Source: Flavobacterium sp. (GTDB lineage: Bacteria; Bacteroidota; Bacteroidia; Flavobacteriales; Flavobacteriaceae). Taken from it: a DNA stretch of 64,000 nt. The notes under the pieces are model-generated. The model was not told the DNA's origin and made no database searches. It saw only the letters and a program-made list of their open reading frames with translations. Shown in pieces: positions 12,015-21,271 of the stretch. Position numbers and translations under genes: made by a program. Each line of letters starts with the position of its first letter. The stretch's first letter is position 1. The stretch is from contig NZ_JAQVCH010000013.1 of NCBI RefSeq assembly GCF_028689845.1, positions 1-64,000 on the forward strand, written 5' to 3'.

Positions 12015-12551
12015 TTATTCTAATTCAGTATATGTTACTTCACCATTCACTATTCTGGCTGGCGAGGTATAAGGATGCTCCTGAACTTTTTCAATGGCCA
12101 TAATATGTAAAACGGTCCATCCTTTTGCTTTGAGATAATCCGAAACCATCGACCGATGACAACGCCACCATACCGCTTCAGAACACATAAAAGCTGTTGT
12201 TTGCTCTAACGCAAGTTGTTCTAATTCGACAATTCCTTTTTGAAAGGATTCTGTTTCCATATAATCGGCATAACCTCGAAAGGAATCATTATTCCAACGG
12301 GTGTTTTTGGAGTCTTTTTTTACTTTCCTTCTTCCGCCTAAATCGGGTAAATGAAAATATTGAATTCCAATTTCTTCCAAAGATATTTTTAAAGCTTCTT
12401 TGTTGAATTGTGGAAACTTTCGCGAACTAGGAAAACTGCGAATATCAGCTAAAGTTTTAATGTCAAAAGAATTCAGCATTTGCACAAATTCCTCCAAACT
12501 ATGGGTCGAATGCCCGATGGTGTAAATGAGGTTTGTGGCAGCGTTTTTCAT
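12015..12551 (-). CDS. DUF488 family protein
   Basis: IYTIGHSTHSLEEFVQML...ADIRSFPSSRKFPQFN...MCSEAVWWRCHRSMVSDYL. Confidence 0.92.
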   Translation of the reverse strand: MKNAATNLIYTIGHSTHSLEEFVQMLNSFDIKTLADIRSFPSSRKFPQFNKEALKISLEEIGIQYFHLPDLGGRRKVKKDSKNTRWNNDSFRGYADYMETESFQKGIVELEQLALEQTTAFMCSEAVWWRCHRSMVSDYLKAKGWTVLHIMAIEKVQEHPYTSPARIVNGEVTYTELE

Positions 12552-13243
12552 TTTAAGGAATTCAAGGTTAGTATATATTTATCGATAAAGAACTGGTTTT
12601 CTTTTGATTTATATTGCTGAATATACCTGGGATGTTCAAGTACAGTTAGCCGATCAAATAGTTGAGCTTCTTTATTTAATTTATTAATAAAGGTCGCGTT
12701 TTTCTTTCCTAATATAAAAACCTCCGAAGTGTCTAATCCCAAATTAATAGTTTGTTTTAAGCAAGTCATCATAAAATCTTTGACTATTTCAAATAGAAAA
12801 GGGTCATCATAATAATTTGCATTTATCCAATTTCGTTCTTTAGTCTGACGGATAATCGCCAAGGGAAAAGGGGAATTAATATAAAATTTATTATAAAAAT
12901 TTGTAACGCCACCAAATTCAGTAATCATATCATACATAAACACAGAAGAAACTTCATGTGTGTGTGCGGATTTCATTTTGATGCCACAGTTGCTTTCTAG
13001 TCGTTTAGTGTCTGTAAAAGGAACACCTGTAACACCAGCACCGTGGCGACTTGGGTTGATGCCAATAATAAACTTTCGAGTGTTTGAATCGGCATAAAAT
13101 TGGTTGTAAAATTGTTTCATGACGACCATTGTTTCCGGATTATCCAGATACGGATTGAGCACTTGAAAACCTTCCGGAAGTTGTCCCGAGTAGCTTAAAT
13201 GACGATTGAAATCAATCACTTTTTCTCCAAAGGTTGTTGACAT
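12548..13243 (-). CDS. SMUG2-like uracil-DNA glycosylase superfamily protein (DUF4918)
   Basis: FIIGINPSRHGAGVTGVPFTD motif; late EHPRYIQQY; 4-nt overlap with DUF488 gene. Confidence 0.82.
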   Translation of the reverse strand: MSTTFGEKVIDFNRHLSYSGQLPEGFQVLNPYLDNPETMVVMKQFYNQFYADSNTRKFIIGINPSRHGAGVTGVPFTDTKRLESNCGIKMKSAHTHEVSSVFMYDMITEFGGVTNFYNKFYINSPFPLAIIRQTKERNWINANYYDDPFLFEIVKDFMMTCLKQTINLGLDTSEVFILGKKNATFINKLNKEAQLFDRLTVLEHPRYIQQYKSKENQFFIDKYILTLNSLK

Positions 13244-13480
13244 CAGAATTTTATTTATTTTCCAGATTTTGCTTTCAGCTTTTTGTTTTCAAGGAAAAGA
13301 GCAAGTTGTCTTTTCAAACCTGTTTTTTACTGACAATCATTCTTGCTTCGCTATTTTGGAAGGAAATCCTAAAAAATAAAAAACAGTAAAATATGTAATT
13401 AATTCAAAGTTAAGGATTTTAGAAAACAATCTATAGATTCAACTTAAATTAGTTCGCTTTCGCGGAGCATTTATTACTTT

Positions 13481-13936
13481 TTAGGATAACCAAAAAGGGT
13501 CTGTTAGATTATCTACAAATTTTTCTTCGGTATGAATTTTTTTGATTTGTTGAAGTTGAGCTTCTGTTGCTATCAATTGAATTTCATTAAAAACGATTCG
13601 TTCTTCAAATCGGATATGGCTTTCCAATTCTTCTTCTATTAACGTTAGATTTTTGATGATTTCTGTTTCAGATTCAAATAAACGTTTCAATCTTCGATGT
13701 TCAGACAACGCTTTTTTAATAAGTTCGTGGTCATTGCCTAAAAGAGTGAAAATGTGTATTTCTTCTAGCTCAAAATGAGGTAATAGTTGGCTTGTATAAA
13801 ACCAATCTGTATATTTTTTAATTCGTTCAGGCTCAACCTGTTTTTTGATTCCTGTTCTGATTTTCCAACAGAGCAGTAAGCCGTGATGGTGTTCACGACT
13901 TATAGCTTTGAGGGATTCATTTCTTTTAATTGGCAT
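13481..13936 (-). CDS. hemerythrin-domain protein
   Basis: SREHHHGLLLCWKI ... HFELEEIHIF ... ELESHIRFEERIVF. Confidence 0.88.
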   Translation of the reverse strand: MPIKRNESLKAISREHHHGLLLCWKIRTGIKKQVEPERIKKYTDWFYTSQLLPHFELEEIHIFTLLGNDHELIKKALSEHRRLKRLFESETEIIKNLTLIEEELESHIRFEERIVFNEIQLIATEAQLQQIKKIHTEEKFVDNLTDPFWLS

Positions 13937-14697
13937 TAGCTAAATTGTTTTTCTAATTCAATGGCTCTTGGGAACAAGATATTGTTTTCTAAATGAATAT
14001 GCAAATGTAAATCTTGTTCAAACTCTTTTAATAAAGCAAAAGTAACGCGGTAAGTATTACAAGCATCTTCTGGCGGAGTGTAGTTATTGCTTAATTCTTC
14101 AATTTTTCTAAACCGTTCTCCTTCTGTGGTATGCTCATCCATCATGGCTTGAATTGGATATTGAATCGATTCAAAATTTGGCATTTGCAAGGTGCCTCCT
14201 TCTTGTTTTGCTTTAGCCATTTTTCTGATAAACGGAAAAACCATCAGCTCTTCTTTTTTCATGTGCATGGCTAATTCACCCGCAGTAGCATTAAAATGGG
14301 TGTTAATTTCATGTAATTCAGGATGATGTTCTCCGTGAACACGACAAATTTTATCCAAATAGGGTTTAATTTCTAAGGTTTTTTCTTCAACGTAGCGATG
14401 GTGTTTTTTTTCAATATAATCGGCTAACAAATCAATAGGCCAGTTTTGAAAGTCGATTGAACCATCTGATTTTGATTGTAAAAGTGCATTCAAATCTGAA
14501 ACCACTAGATTTTCATCAATTTTTTTTGCTTCACATGCATCATTGATAGTTCTGTTTCCTTGACAGCAAAAGTCAATTCCATATTTTTTAAATACGGAAG
14601 CCGTACGGTAGTCTTTTGCTACCAATTCTCCGATAATTTGGTCTTCTAAAATAGTCATTTGATTTTTATTTATAGTTGTTAAATAATTTAATTCCAA
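13936..14697 (-). CDS. ric: iron-sulfur cluster repair di-iron protein (RIC/ScdA/YtfE)
   Basis: N-terminal FKKYGIDFCCQGNRTINDAC plus HHRYVEE/HGEHHPEL/HLHIHLENNILFPRA hemerythrin-like motifs. Confidence 0.95.
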   Translation of the reverse strand: MELNYLTTINKNQMTILEDQIIGELVAKDYRTASVFKKYGIDFCCQGNRTINDACEAKKIDENLVVSDLNALLQSKSDGSIDFQNWPIDLLADYIEKKHHRYVEEKTLEIKPYLDKICRVHGEHHPELHEINTHFNATAGELAMHMKKEELMVFPFIRKMAKAKQEGGTLQMPNFESIQYPIQAMMDEHTTEGERFRKIEELSNNYTPPEDACNTYRVTFALLKEFEQDLHLHIHLENNILFPRAIELEKQFS

Positions 14698-15106
14698 AAA
14701 TAGTTAAGCAAGCAATTTTTATAATTTCCATCCCAACATAATAAAAATGAAGGTTGGATGGAGAAACCGTTTGCTGTTGAATGTATAAGGTTGCTCTAGT
14801 ATCTAAAGCGGGTAATGCCCATATTGTTTGAAGTAAAAGCATTAAAATGGGGATGAAAAAAAGTGTATTTTTAAAAGTGACTACTGGTGTTTTTGAAAAA
14901 ACAAGGTTTCCCATAATCATAATTACTAAAAACCATTCTACTTTGTTAAGGGCAAAAAAAACCAATCGTCCAATTCCTAAACCAATTGGAATGGTCACTC
15001 CTGGAGCCTGAAACTTTAACCAAGCTTCCATAAAGCTGATAGCACTTACAAATCCTATCCAAAGGAAAGTGCTACTAATTGCGATTTGGTATTTTGTTGT
15101 GCTCAT
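14666..15106 (-). CDS. uncharacterised four-TM membrane protein
   Basis: 146 aa with about 4 hydrophobic segments; overlaps neighbours on both sides. Confidence 0.8.
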   Translation of the reverse strand: MSTTKYQIAISSTFLWIGFVSAISFMEAWLKFQAPGVTIPIGLGIGRLVFFALNKVEWFLVIMIMGNLVFSKTPVVTFKNTLFFIPILMLLLQTIWALPALDTRATLYIQQQTVSPSNLHFYYVGMEIIKIACLTIFGIKLFNNYK

Positions 15107-15492
15107 ATCAATGGCGTAGCAGCATTATTTTTATAATATTCTATTTTTGAATGAAACATTTCTGCCATTCGTTGTCCTTGCCACTTGGCTCGTTCGGCTT
15201 TTTCACCTTCAAATAAATCATCGACAGTTTTATTGAATAACGTTAACCATCTTTCAAAATGTTCTAAATTAACCGGTAATTTAGCATGAGGAAGAAACGG
15301 ACTTCCGTGGTAGGTATGTTCTTCTAATAAAACTGTTTGCCAAAAACGATACATTTTTTCAAGATGTTCTGGCCAACGATCTCCGATTTTATTGTTGAAT
15401 AGGTCGGCCAATAATTCGTCTTCTCGTACTTTGTTGTAAAAAGTATCTACTAAAAGTTTAATGTCTATGATGTTGATAATTTCGTTTCTCAT
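15103..15492 (-). CDS. group III truncated hemoglobin
   Basis: LVDTFYNKVREDELLADLFNNKIGDRWPEHLEKMYRFWQTVLL. Confidence 0.9.
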   Translation of the reverse strand: MRNEIINIIDIKLLVDTFYNKVREDELLADLFNNKIGDRWPEHLEKMYRFWQTVLLEEHTYHGSPFLPHAKLPVNLEHFERWLTLFNKTVDDLFEGEKAERAKWQGQRMAEMFHSKIEYYKNNAATPLI

Positions 15493-15504
15493 TAAGGCTA
15501 TTTT

Positions 15505-15795
15505 TTATATACTAAAATTGGTAACAATGTAAAACGCGGCCCAACTAAAAAAGACGATGAGTATAATCCATAACCAACTAGGTACACTTTGTGGTGTGTC
15601 GCTTTCATCTAAGATGAATTTTATTTTTTGAATACCTTCTTTGACTGTTGACGTATTGTTTTCCAAATTGAAAGTGTGCTCTCTATCTTTCAGTTCTTGG
15701 CAATCCAAATCTAATTGCATAGAAACAGTGAACTCTTCGTTTGGCTGTAATTCCTCATCGATAAATAGTGATAGGTTGCTTTTATCCGCTTTCAT
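15505..15795 (-). CDS. small C-terminal tail-anchored protein
   Basis: 96 aa; single hydrophobic C-terminus VPSWLWIILIVFFSWAAFYIVTNFSI. Confidence 0.7.
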   Translation of the reverse strand: MKADKSNLSLFIDEELQPNEEFTVSMQLDLDCQELKDREHTFNLENNTSTVKEGIQKIKFILDESDTPQSVPSWLWIILIVFFSWAAFYIVTNFSI

Positions 15796-15838
15796 CGTAT
15801 TTAATTCTTTAAGTTGGCTTGTTTAGGATTGGTACTTT

Positions 15839-16081
15839 TTATTTTGAATCTCTCCAATAATTATTTGCTTTTGCAATAGTCTGAAACTCGATAGCGACAA
15901 CTTGTGCCGAACTTATTAATTGAGCGGTATCATTTGCATAATCAGGACGCATTTGTTTGCGTTTCTCTGGATCAGTTTGAATTGCTCCAATGGTTTTTCG
16001 AGACATCAAAATTGCTAATGCTCTTCCTTCTTGTGGAGTTTTAGTAATTAGGCTTTCGAGCCATAGTTCTGAATTTGCCAT
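15839..16081 (-). CDS. 80-aa hypothetical protein in Rrf2/NO operon
   Basis: MANSELWLESLITKTPQEGRALAILMSRKTIGAIQTDPEKRKQMRPDYANDTAQL. Confidence 0.7.
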   Translation of the reverse strand: MANSELWLESLITKTPQEGRALAILMSRKTIGAIQTDPEKRKQMRPDYANDTAQLISSAQVVAIEFQTIAKANNYWRDSK

Positions 16082-16123
16082 ACTTTTATTTTTTATAGGT
16101 TTATCAATGAAATCTTTTGTTTT

Positions 16124-16558
16124 TTATCGTCTCAAAAAGGTTAATCCTTTTTCAACGTCTTCGGCTAATGATTTAATAGTGGTTGTTTCAAGCATTTTTT
16201 TAAGCTCTGCTCTAATCAGTTTAAATTGATTGTGAACAGGGCAGGGTTCTTTTTCATTGCATTTACTTAATCCTAAACCACAACCCACATAAATATCATC
16301 TCCGTCTATTGCTTGTACAATGGTGCTTAAATTTAATTTGTCCAATTCATAATTATCCATCGAAAAGCCACCCGTTGGCCCTTTACCAGAAAGGATGATT
16401 TTATGGCGAGAAAGCAATTGAAGAATTTTTGAAGTATAGGCCGCAGGTGATTCAATAGCATCTGCCACTTCTTTAAGGCTAACTTTTCTGTCTAATTGCG
16501 ATTGTTCTGCAATATAAATGGATGCTCTAATTCCGTATTCACAAGCTTTTGAAAACAT
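16124..16558 (-). CDS. Rrf2 family transcriptional regulator (NsrR-like, probable Fe-S)
   Basis: Rrf2 winged HTH (CEYGIRASIYIAEQ...LKEVADAIESPAAYTSKILQLLSRHKIILSGKGPTGGF); cysteine cluster GCGLGLSKCNEKEPCPVH. Confidence 0.93.
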   Translation of the reverse strand: MFSKACEYGIRASIYIAEQSQLDRKVSLKEVADAIESPAAYTSKILQLLSRHKIILSGKGPTGGFSMDNYELDKLNLSTIVQAIDGDDIYVGCGLGLSKCNEKEPCPVHNQFKLIRAELKKMLETTTIKSLAEDVEKGLTFLRR

Positions 16559-16595
16559 ATTCGGTTTTTATCTGTCACAAAGTTACGTGTTTTTA

Positions 16596-16623
16596 TAGTA
16601 ATGGACAATAGTGTCCACTATTA
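16596..16623. promoter_or_regulatory. 28-bp near-palindrome, candidate operator for the Rrf2-led operon
   Basis: TAGTAATGGACA-ATAG-TGTCCACTATTA; 10/12 arm match, 38 nt upstream of Rrf2 start. Confidence 0.65.
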
Positions 16624-16674
16624 TTTTTTTAAAAGTTTTACTAATGTTTTAACCAACAGAAAAGGATAGGTACA

Positions 16675-16703
16675 AAAAAAACGCTCTTCAACAGAGCGTT
16701 TTT
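16675..16703 (-). terminator. Rho-independent terminator downstream of T9SS protein gene
   Basis: aaaaacgctct tcaac agagcgttttt. Confidence 0.85.
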
Positions 16704-16732
16704 GGCAAATCAGATTGATAAATAATTATAAA

Positions 16733-18328
16733 TCAACTTTTTATTAAAATTTTAAACGTAGCAGATTTCCCTTCGTTGTTGGTCACCGTGGCGAGAAATA
16801 TTCCTGGAACTGCAACTATATTGATTTCTAAAATTTGTTTATTCTCAAAGTTCGCCACCGTAATTTCCTGACCAAGAAGATTGGTGAGGGTAACTTTTGA
16901 TTTTGAATATGATTCTCCTAAATTAATAGAGAAATTTCCCTTTGTAGGATTTGGATATAAGCTAACATTTAAGGCAAAAGTATTTTTTGTCACACCCAAA
17001 ATAGCGGGTGTTGTTTTAAAAACCCAAAAATCATCAAGGCCTTTATTGTTTTCAGATTTATCTCCTGAAATATTGCTATCGGACGAACAAAACAAGGTGA
17101 AATTACCATCTGCATTTTCGATTACATAAGTGCCGCTTTCATCTGCAGAACCACCAATTGAATTTTGTGAAATGATATTTCCGTTTGTATCAAGTTTTAC
17201 GAGCCAAAAATCATAACCACCTTGACTAATGACTGTTTTGTCACCAGAAATATTGCTGTTACTCCAACCAGCAATCATAAAGTTTCCATCGGCTAGTTGT
17301 TTTACATCACGTGGATAATCAACGCCACTGCCACCAATTGTTTTTTGCCATACTATGTTTCCTGTCGAGTTAAGTTTTAGTATCCAATAATCAAAATCAC
17401 CTCGAGAGTTTTCGGTTTTATCTCCAGATACATTTGAGGTTGAATAGCCACCCAATAAAAAGCCACCATCAGTCGTTTGAACAACATCACGAAGAATGTC
17501 GGCACCACTACCACCAATGGTTTTATCCCATAGAACCGTACCATTAGCTCCCAATTTTACTATCCAATAATCATTTCCACCACGCGAATTTTCAGTTTTA
17601 TCTCCTCCGCTATTGGAGGTTGATTGGCCACACATTAGAAAACCACCGTCTGCCGTTTGAAAAGAGACAGCCGCCGCTCTGTCTACCAATGCTCCTCCAA
17701 TACTATTTTGCCAAACGATGTTGCCGGTAGTGTCTAATTTTAAGGCCCAAAAATCCCGTTGTCCATTTGACGGATCGGTTTTATCGCCTGAAATGTTACT
17801 ATCACTATAGCCACCAGCAAAATAGCCGCCATCAGTAGTTTGAACAACAAAAACTTCAAAGTCGGGTTGATTACCGCCATAGGTTTTTTGCCAAGTAATG
17901 CTACCGGTACTATTTAATTTAATTATCCAATAATCAAGTCCACCACGAGAATTTTCAGTTTTATCTCCCGAAATGTTTGAGTCAGAACTCGCTCCTAAAA
18001 TATATCCACCCTCAGTGGTTTGTTTGATTGAAAGCAAAAAATCTTCTCCGCTTCCGCCAATGGTATTTTGCCATTGAATGTTACCGGTGGCGTTAATTTT
18101 TACAATCCAAATATCTGTACCGCCATTACTGTTTTCAGTTTTATCTCCTGAAGTATTAGACGAGGAATAACCGCCCATAATGTAGCCGCCATCTGAAGTT
18201 GGTTCAAATGCAACCGAATAATCACCGGCGTTGCCACCAATGGTTTTTTGCCAAAGAATTGCTGGGTTTTGGGCAAAAGTTGCCGTCAAACTGATTAGAA
18301 ATGCACAATGAAAGAGTAATTTTTTCAT
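16733..18328 (-). CDS. secreted repeat protein with T9SS type A sorting domain, 7 x ~60 aa repeats
   Basis: Signal peptide MKKLLFHCAFLISLTATFA; repeats DGG(Y/F)..GGYS.SN.SGDKTENS.GG.D(Y/F)W..KL...GNI.WQ..IGG; C-terminal LYPNPTKGNFSINLG. Confidence 0.9.
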   Translation of the reverse strand: MKKLLFHCAFLISLTATFAQNPAILWQKTIGGNAGDYSVAFEPTSDGGYIMGGYSSSNTSGDKTENSNGGTDIWIVKINATGNIQWQNTIGGSGEDFLLSIKQTTEGGYILGASSDSNISGDKTENSRGGLDYWIIKLNSTGSITWQKTYGGNQPDFEVFVVQTTDGGYFAGGYSDSNISGDKTDPSNGQRDFWALKLDTTGNIVWQNSIGGALVDRAAAVSFQTADGGFLMCGQSTSNSGGDKTENSRGGNDYWIVKLGANGTVLWDKTIGGSGADILRDVVQTTDGGFLLGGYSTSNVSGDKTENSRGDFDYWILKLNSTGNIVWQKTIGGSGVDYPRDVKQLADGNFMIAGWSNSNISGDKTVISQGGYDFWLVKLDTNGNIISQNSIGGSADESGTYVIENADGNFTLFCSSDSNISGDKSENNKGLDDFWVFKTTPAILGVTKNTFALNVSLYPNPTKGNFSINLGESYSKSKVTLTNLLGQEITVANFENKQILEINIVAVPGIFLATVTNNEGKSATFKILIKS

Positions 18329-18482
18329 AATAACGAGTTGTTTTAAGGTTCTTATAAACACATCGAAATTGGTATGAAAATGTCATCATAAATTTTTCTC
18401 ACTCGTTTTGAAAGTTAAAAATAAGATTTTTTCTTAACTTTAATTAGGATTAAAATTAGTATATTCAATCGTTGATTTAAGA

Positions 18483-19091
18483 TTAGTTATTCGCTTTTTT
18501 GCACTTTATTAGATAAAATGGATAGACATCATTCACCTCTATAATTTCAAATAGTCCTGCTTCGCCAAATTCTTCTAGTATGGATTGCCTTTCATAAAAG
18601 AACATTTTTAAGCCACCAACTAGTTGATATCTATCTTTGTCAATGCAAGAGCCTTGACCATAAATCGGTGCTTTTTTTGTAACAGTTGTAAAAACCATAA
18701 ATCCGTTTTCTGTGAGTTGATTATAACAGTCTCGGATTAGTTTTTCTCTTTCTTTTTTGTCTAATAAATGAATTAAAGCGTAACAATATATTCCGTCATA
18801 CAATATATTGTCAAAGGGCATTTCGGTAACTGAACCGTGATAAATTAGTAACTCGCTTCCAAATCTTTTTTGGGCTAAATCAATGGCGGTTTTGGAAATT
18901 TCAATTCCGGTAACGGTCATGCCATTATCTAGAAATGGTTGGGCATTTCGTCCGTAACCTAAACCAGGAATAAGTACATTTTTTACATTTTGTTCAGCAA
19001 AGAAATCATTTGCCAATAGTGTAGACTTTGCGGGTTCAAACCCCCACATTTCCTGCTTGACTTTAAATGCTTCTTCCCAAAATTCTGTCAT
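18483..19091 (-). CDS. class I SAM-dependent methyltransferase
   Basis: NVLIPGLGYGRNAQPFLDNGMTVTGIEISKTAIDLA SAM-binding motif. Confidence 0.88.
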   Translation of the reverse strand: MTEFWEEAFKVKQEMWGFEPAKSTLLANDFFAEQNVKNVLIPGLGYGRNAQPFLDNGMTVTGIEISKTAIDLAQKRFGSELLIYHGSVTEMPFDNILYDGIYCYALIHLLDKKEREKLIRDCYNQLTENGFMVFTTVTKKAPIYGQGSCIDKDRYQLVGGLKMFFYERQSILEEFGEAGLFEIIEVNDVYPFYLIKCKKANN

Positions 19092-19268
19092 TGTAGTTGA
19101 TTTTAAATGGTTGAGGTCTGCTTTAAAATAATTCTTACGTAAATTTGATTAGGGTAACGTACGAAAGTTAGCAAATTTAAAACGAATAGAACTCCCATTA
19201 CTTTCGGAAATGAAGATTTTAGTAAATTTAGGATATAATCAGGTTTTATTGAGGAGAGGTTTTGTTTT

Positions 19269-19655
19269 TTATTTTTCACTTTCCGCAAAAGCAATGATAT
19301 GTCCGTCCAAATCAGAAATATACCCCACTTTATCTCCCCAATCCCGATTTTTTAATTCGCTGATTTCTTTCCCACCTAAAAGAACTCCTCTTTTTAGATA
19401 TTCCGCAGCATTTTTGATTTTTAAATATAATTCACATCTCGGTATTCCATTACCAAGTTTAGGGTGTGGAGCTTTGTCTGTCACTATTTTTGCGATACCA
19501 TCTTCAGGCATTAAACCTAACTTTACACCATCAGTCAATTCAAATTCAGTCATTCCTGGAACATTTAAACTGGGAATAATTTCAAGAAGCTGTTGGTAAT
19601 AATAGGAACTTTTTTCTTGATTGGCAACATAGAGTATAAACTCAATTTCTTTCAT
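19269..19655 (-). CDS. VOC (glyoxalase-like) family protein
   Basis: EFILYVANQEKSSYYYQQLLEI ... DWGDKVGYISDLDGHIIAFAE. Confidence 0.88.
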   Translation of the reverse strand: MKEIEFILYVANQEKSSYYYQQLLEIIPSLNVPGMTEFELTDGVKLGLMPEDGIAKIVTDKAPHPKLGNGIPRCELYLKIKNAAEYLKRGVLLGGKEISELKNRDWGDKVGYISDLDGHIIAFAESEK

Positions 19656-19796
19656 GTTTTAGGTATTGAATTTATTTTAAAGAAAAATTTATGATAATGA
19701 AGCATATTATCAGTCTTAAAAAAAACCTTCTTTTATTTATGTATATAAGCGTTGGAATTTTTCGGCTAGAACCTCAGTAAATAAAATCTGGTTTGG

Positions 19797-19826
19797 AGCC
19801 GTCTCACAACTAGAGACGGCTTCTTT
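19797..19826 (-). terminator. hairpin downstream of GlcG/HbpS-like gene
   Basis: gccgtctc acaacta gagacggc stem; weak T tract on minus strand. Confidence 0.45.
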
Positions 19827-19842
19827 AATTAGTTATACGCAA

Positions 19843-20241
19843 TTAGATTGCTAATGCTCCAGCTTCCGCAACTGCGTGGTCATTTTCAACCGAACTTCCA
19901 CTTACTCCAATAGCTCCAATGATTTCTCCTTGAGTATTCTTAATAGGAATTCCACCTGGAAAAGTGATAAGTCCATTATTTGAATGTTCAATATTAAATA
20001 AAGATTGTCCAGGTTGAGATAATTCACCTATAATTCCAGTATTCATATCAAAAAAACGAGCTGTTTTTGCTTTTTTAATAGAGATGTCAAGCGAACCTAA
20101 CCATGCTCCATCCATACGACCAAATGCAACTAAATTTGCACCTGCATCTACCACTGCAATGTTCATTTTTGTATCAATTGAAGTCGCTTTTTGTTTTGCT
20201 GTTGCGATTGCTTTTTCAGCTTGTGCTAATGTAATATTCAT
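19843..20241 (-). CDS. GlcG/HbpS-like heme-binding family protein
   Basis: [33 protein letters not shown] ... [20 protein letters not shown]. Confidence 0.9.
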   Translation of the reverse strand: MNITLAQAEKAIATAKQKATSIDTKMNIAVVDAGANLVAFGRMDGAWLGSLDISIKKAKTARFFDMNTGIIGELSQPGQSLFNIEHSNNGLITFPGGIPIKNTQGEIIGAIGVSGSSVENDHAVAEAGALAI

Positions 20242-20367
20242 AATTTTATCTTTTAGAGATTATTTAATAATACAAATATACGATGGGAGTTTACGAATTT
20301 AGTTACTAAAACAGTTCAATGACTTATGAAAAAAGGTCAAATTTAAAAATGAAATTGCACTAAGTTA

Positions 20368-21207
20368 TTAAGATGATATTTCGCTTGGATTTATCCCGAA
20401 TTTATTTTTAAAAGCGATACTAAAATTTGAGAGATTGTTATATCCAAAGTCTAAATAGATAGCTGAGGCTCTTAAATTATCTTGTTCTAAAGTTTCCTTT
20501 GCTTTTTGTAATCGTTTATCTTGAAGCCATTTTCCGGGTGTTACGTTGTATTCTTTAATAAAATGCCGTTTAAAAGTAGACAAACTCATGTTGCATAGAA
20601 ATGCTATTTCCTCTAGTTTTAAATTTGAATGTATTTTGCTTTCAACAATTTTTTTAAAGGGTGAAGTTTCTTTAACTATTAAAGAATGGAGATAGATTTC
20701 AAATTTTCTTTCATATTTCTGAAGAAGATATAACATCAATTCTTCAAATTTCACAGAAAGTAAATTATTCATAAAAACCGTTGGTGCTTCACTAATTGTT
20801 GATAATGAATTCAAATAGGAGGTAATGTATGAATCATTTTGAATAATGAAATAGGGTATTTCATCTTTAACGATTTGTTTGTTGTTCGTGTGTTTGTCTA
20901 AAAATTCTTTGAGTTTTGTTTCAGAAAAGAAGAAGAGTTTACAGTAATAAATAGCTTCTGTATCTAATAATTCGGTCCAAAGCCAGTTTCCTTTTTTTAG
21001 TAGTAACGATTGGTCTTTATTTACGGCAACTGATGTTCCAGCAAAGTGAACTTGCTTTTTCCCAACCTGTAAGAAGCTAAACATATTCATGCCTAAATTG
21101 ACTTTGCTTTTTACTACATCATTGGTCATTTTGAAATCATAGACGAATAATTCCGGACTCTTATTTTTGTCATGAATGTAGATTTCAGGTATGTTTTCTA
21201 TTGCCAT
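20368..21207 (-). CDS. AraC family transcriptional regulator
   Basis: C-terminal double HTH: LEEIAFLCNMSLSTFKRHFIKEYNVTPGKWLQDKRLQKAKETL...FGYNNLSNFSIAFKNKFGINPSE. Confidence 0.93.
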   Translation of the reverse strand: MAIENIPEIYIHDKNKSPELFVYDFKMTNDVVKSKVNLGMNMFSFLQVGKKQVHFAGTSVAVNKDQSLLLKKGNWLWTELLDTEAIYYCKLFFFSETKLKEFLDKHTNNKQIVKDEIPYFIIQNDSYITSYLNSLSTISEAPTVFMNNLLSVKFEELMLYLLQKYERKFEIYLHSLIVKETSPFKKIVESKIHSNLKLEEIAFLCNMSLSTFKRHFIKEYNVTPGKWLQDKRLQKAKETLEQDNLRASAIYLDFGYNNLSNFSIAFKNKFGINPSEISS

Positions 21208-21235
21208 TTAGTTGTTTTATTGCTCGTTAGCTACG

Positions 21236-21271
21236 TTTCGTGTATTCTGGGTTGCACGATACAGCCCGAAA
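21236..21271. promoter_or_regulatory. inverted repeat upstream of AraC regulator
   Basis: TTTCG TGTAT tctgggttgcacg ATACA gcc CGAAA; 29 nt upstream of AraC start. Confidence 0.4.
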
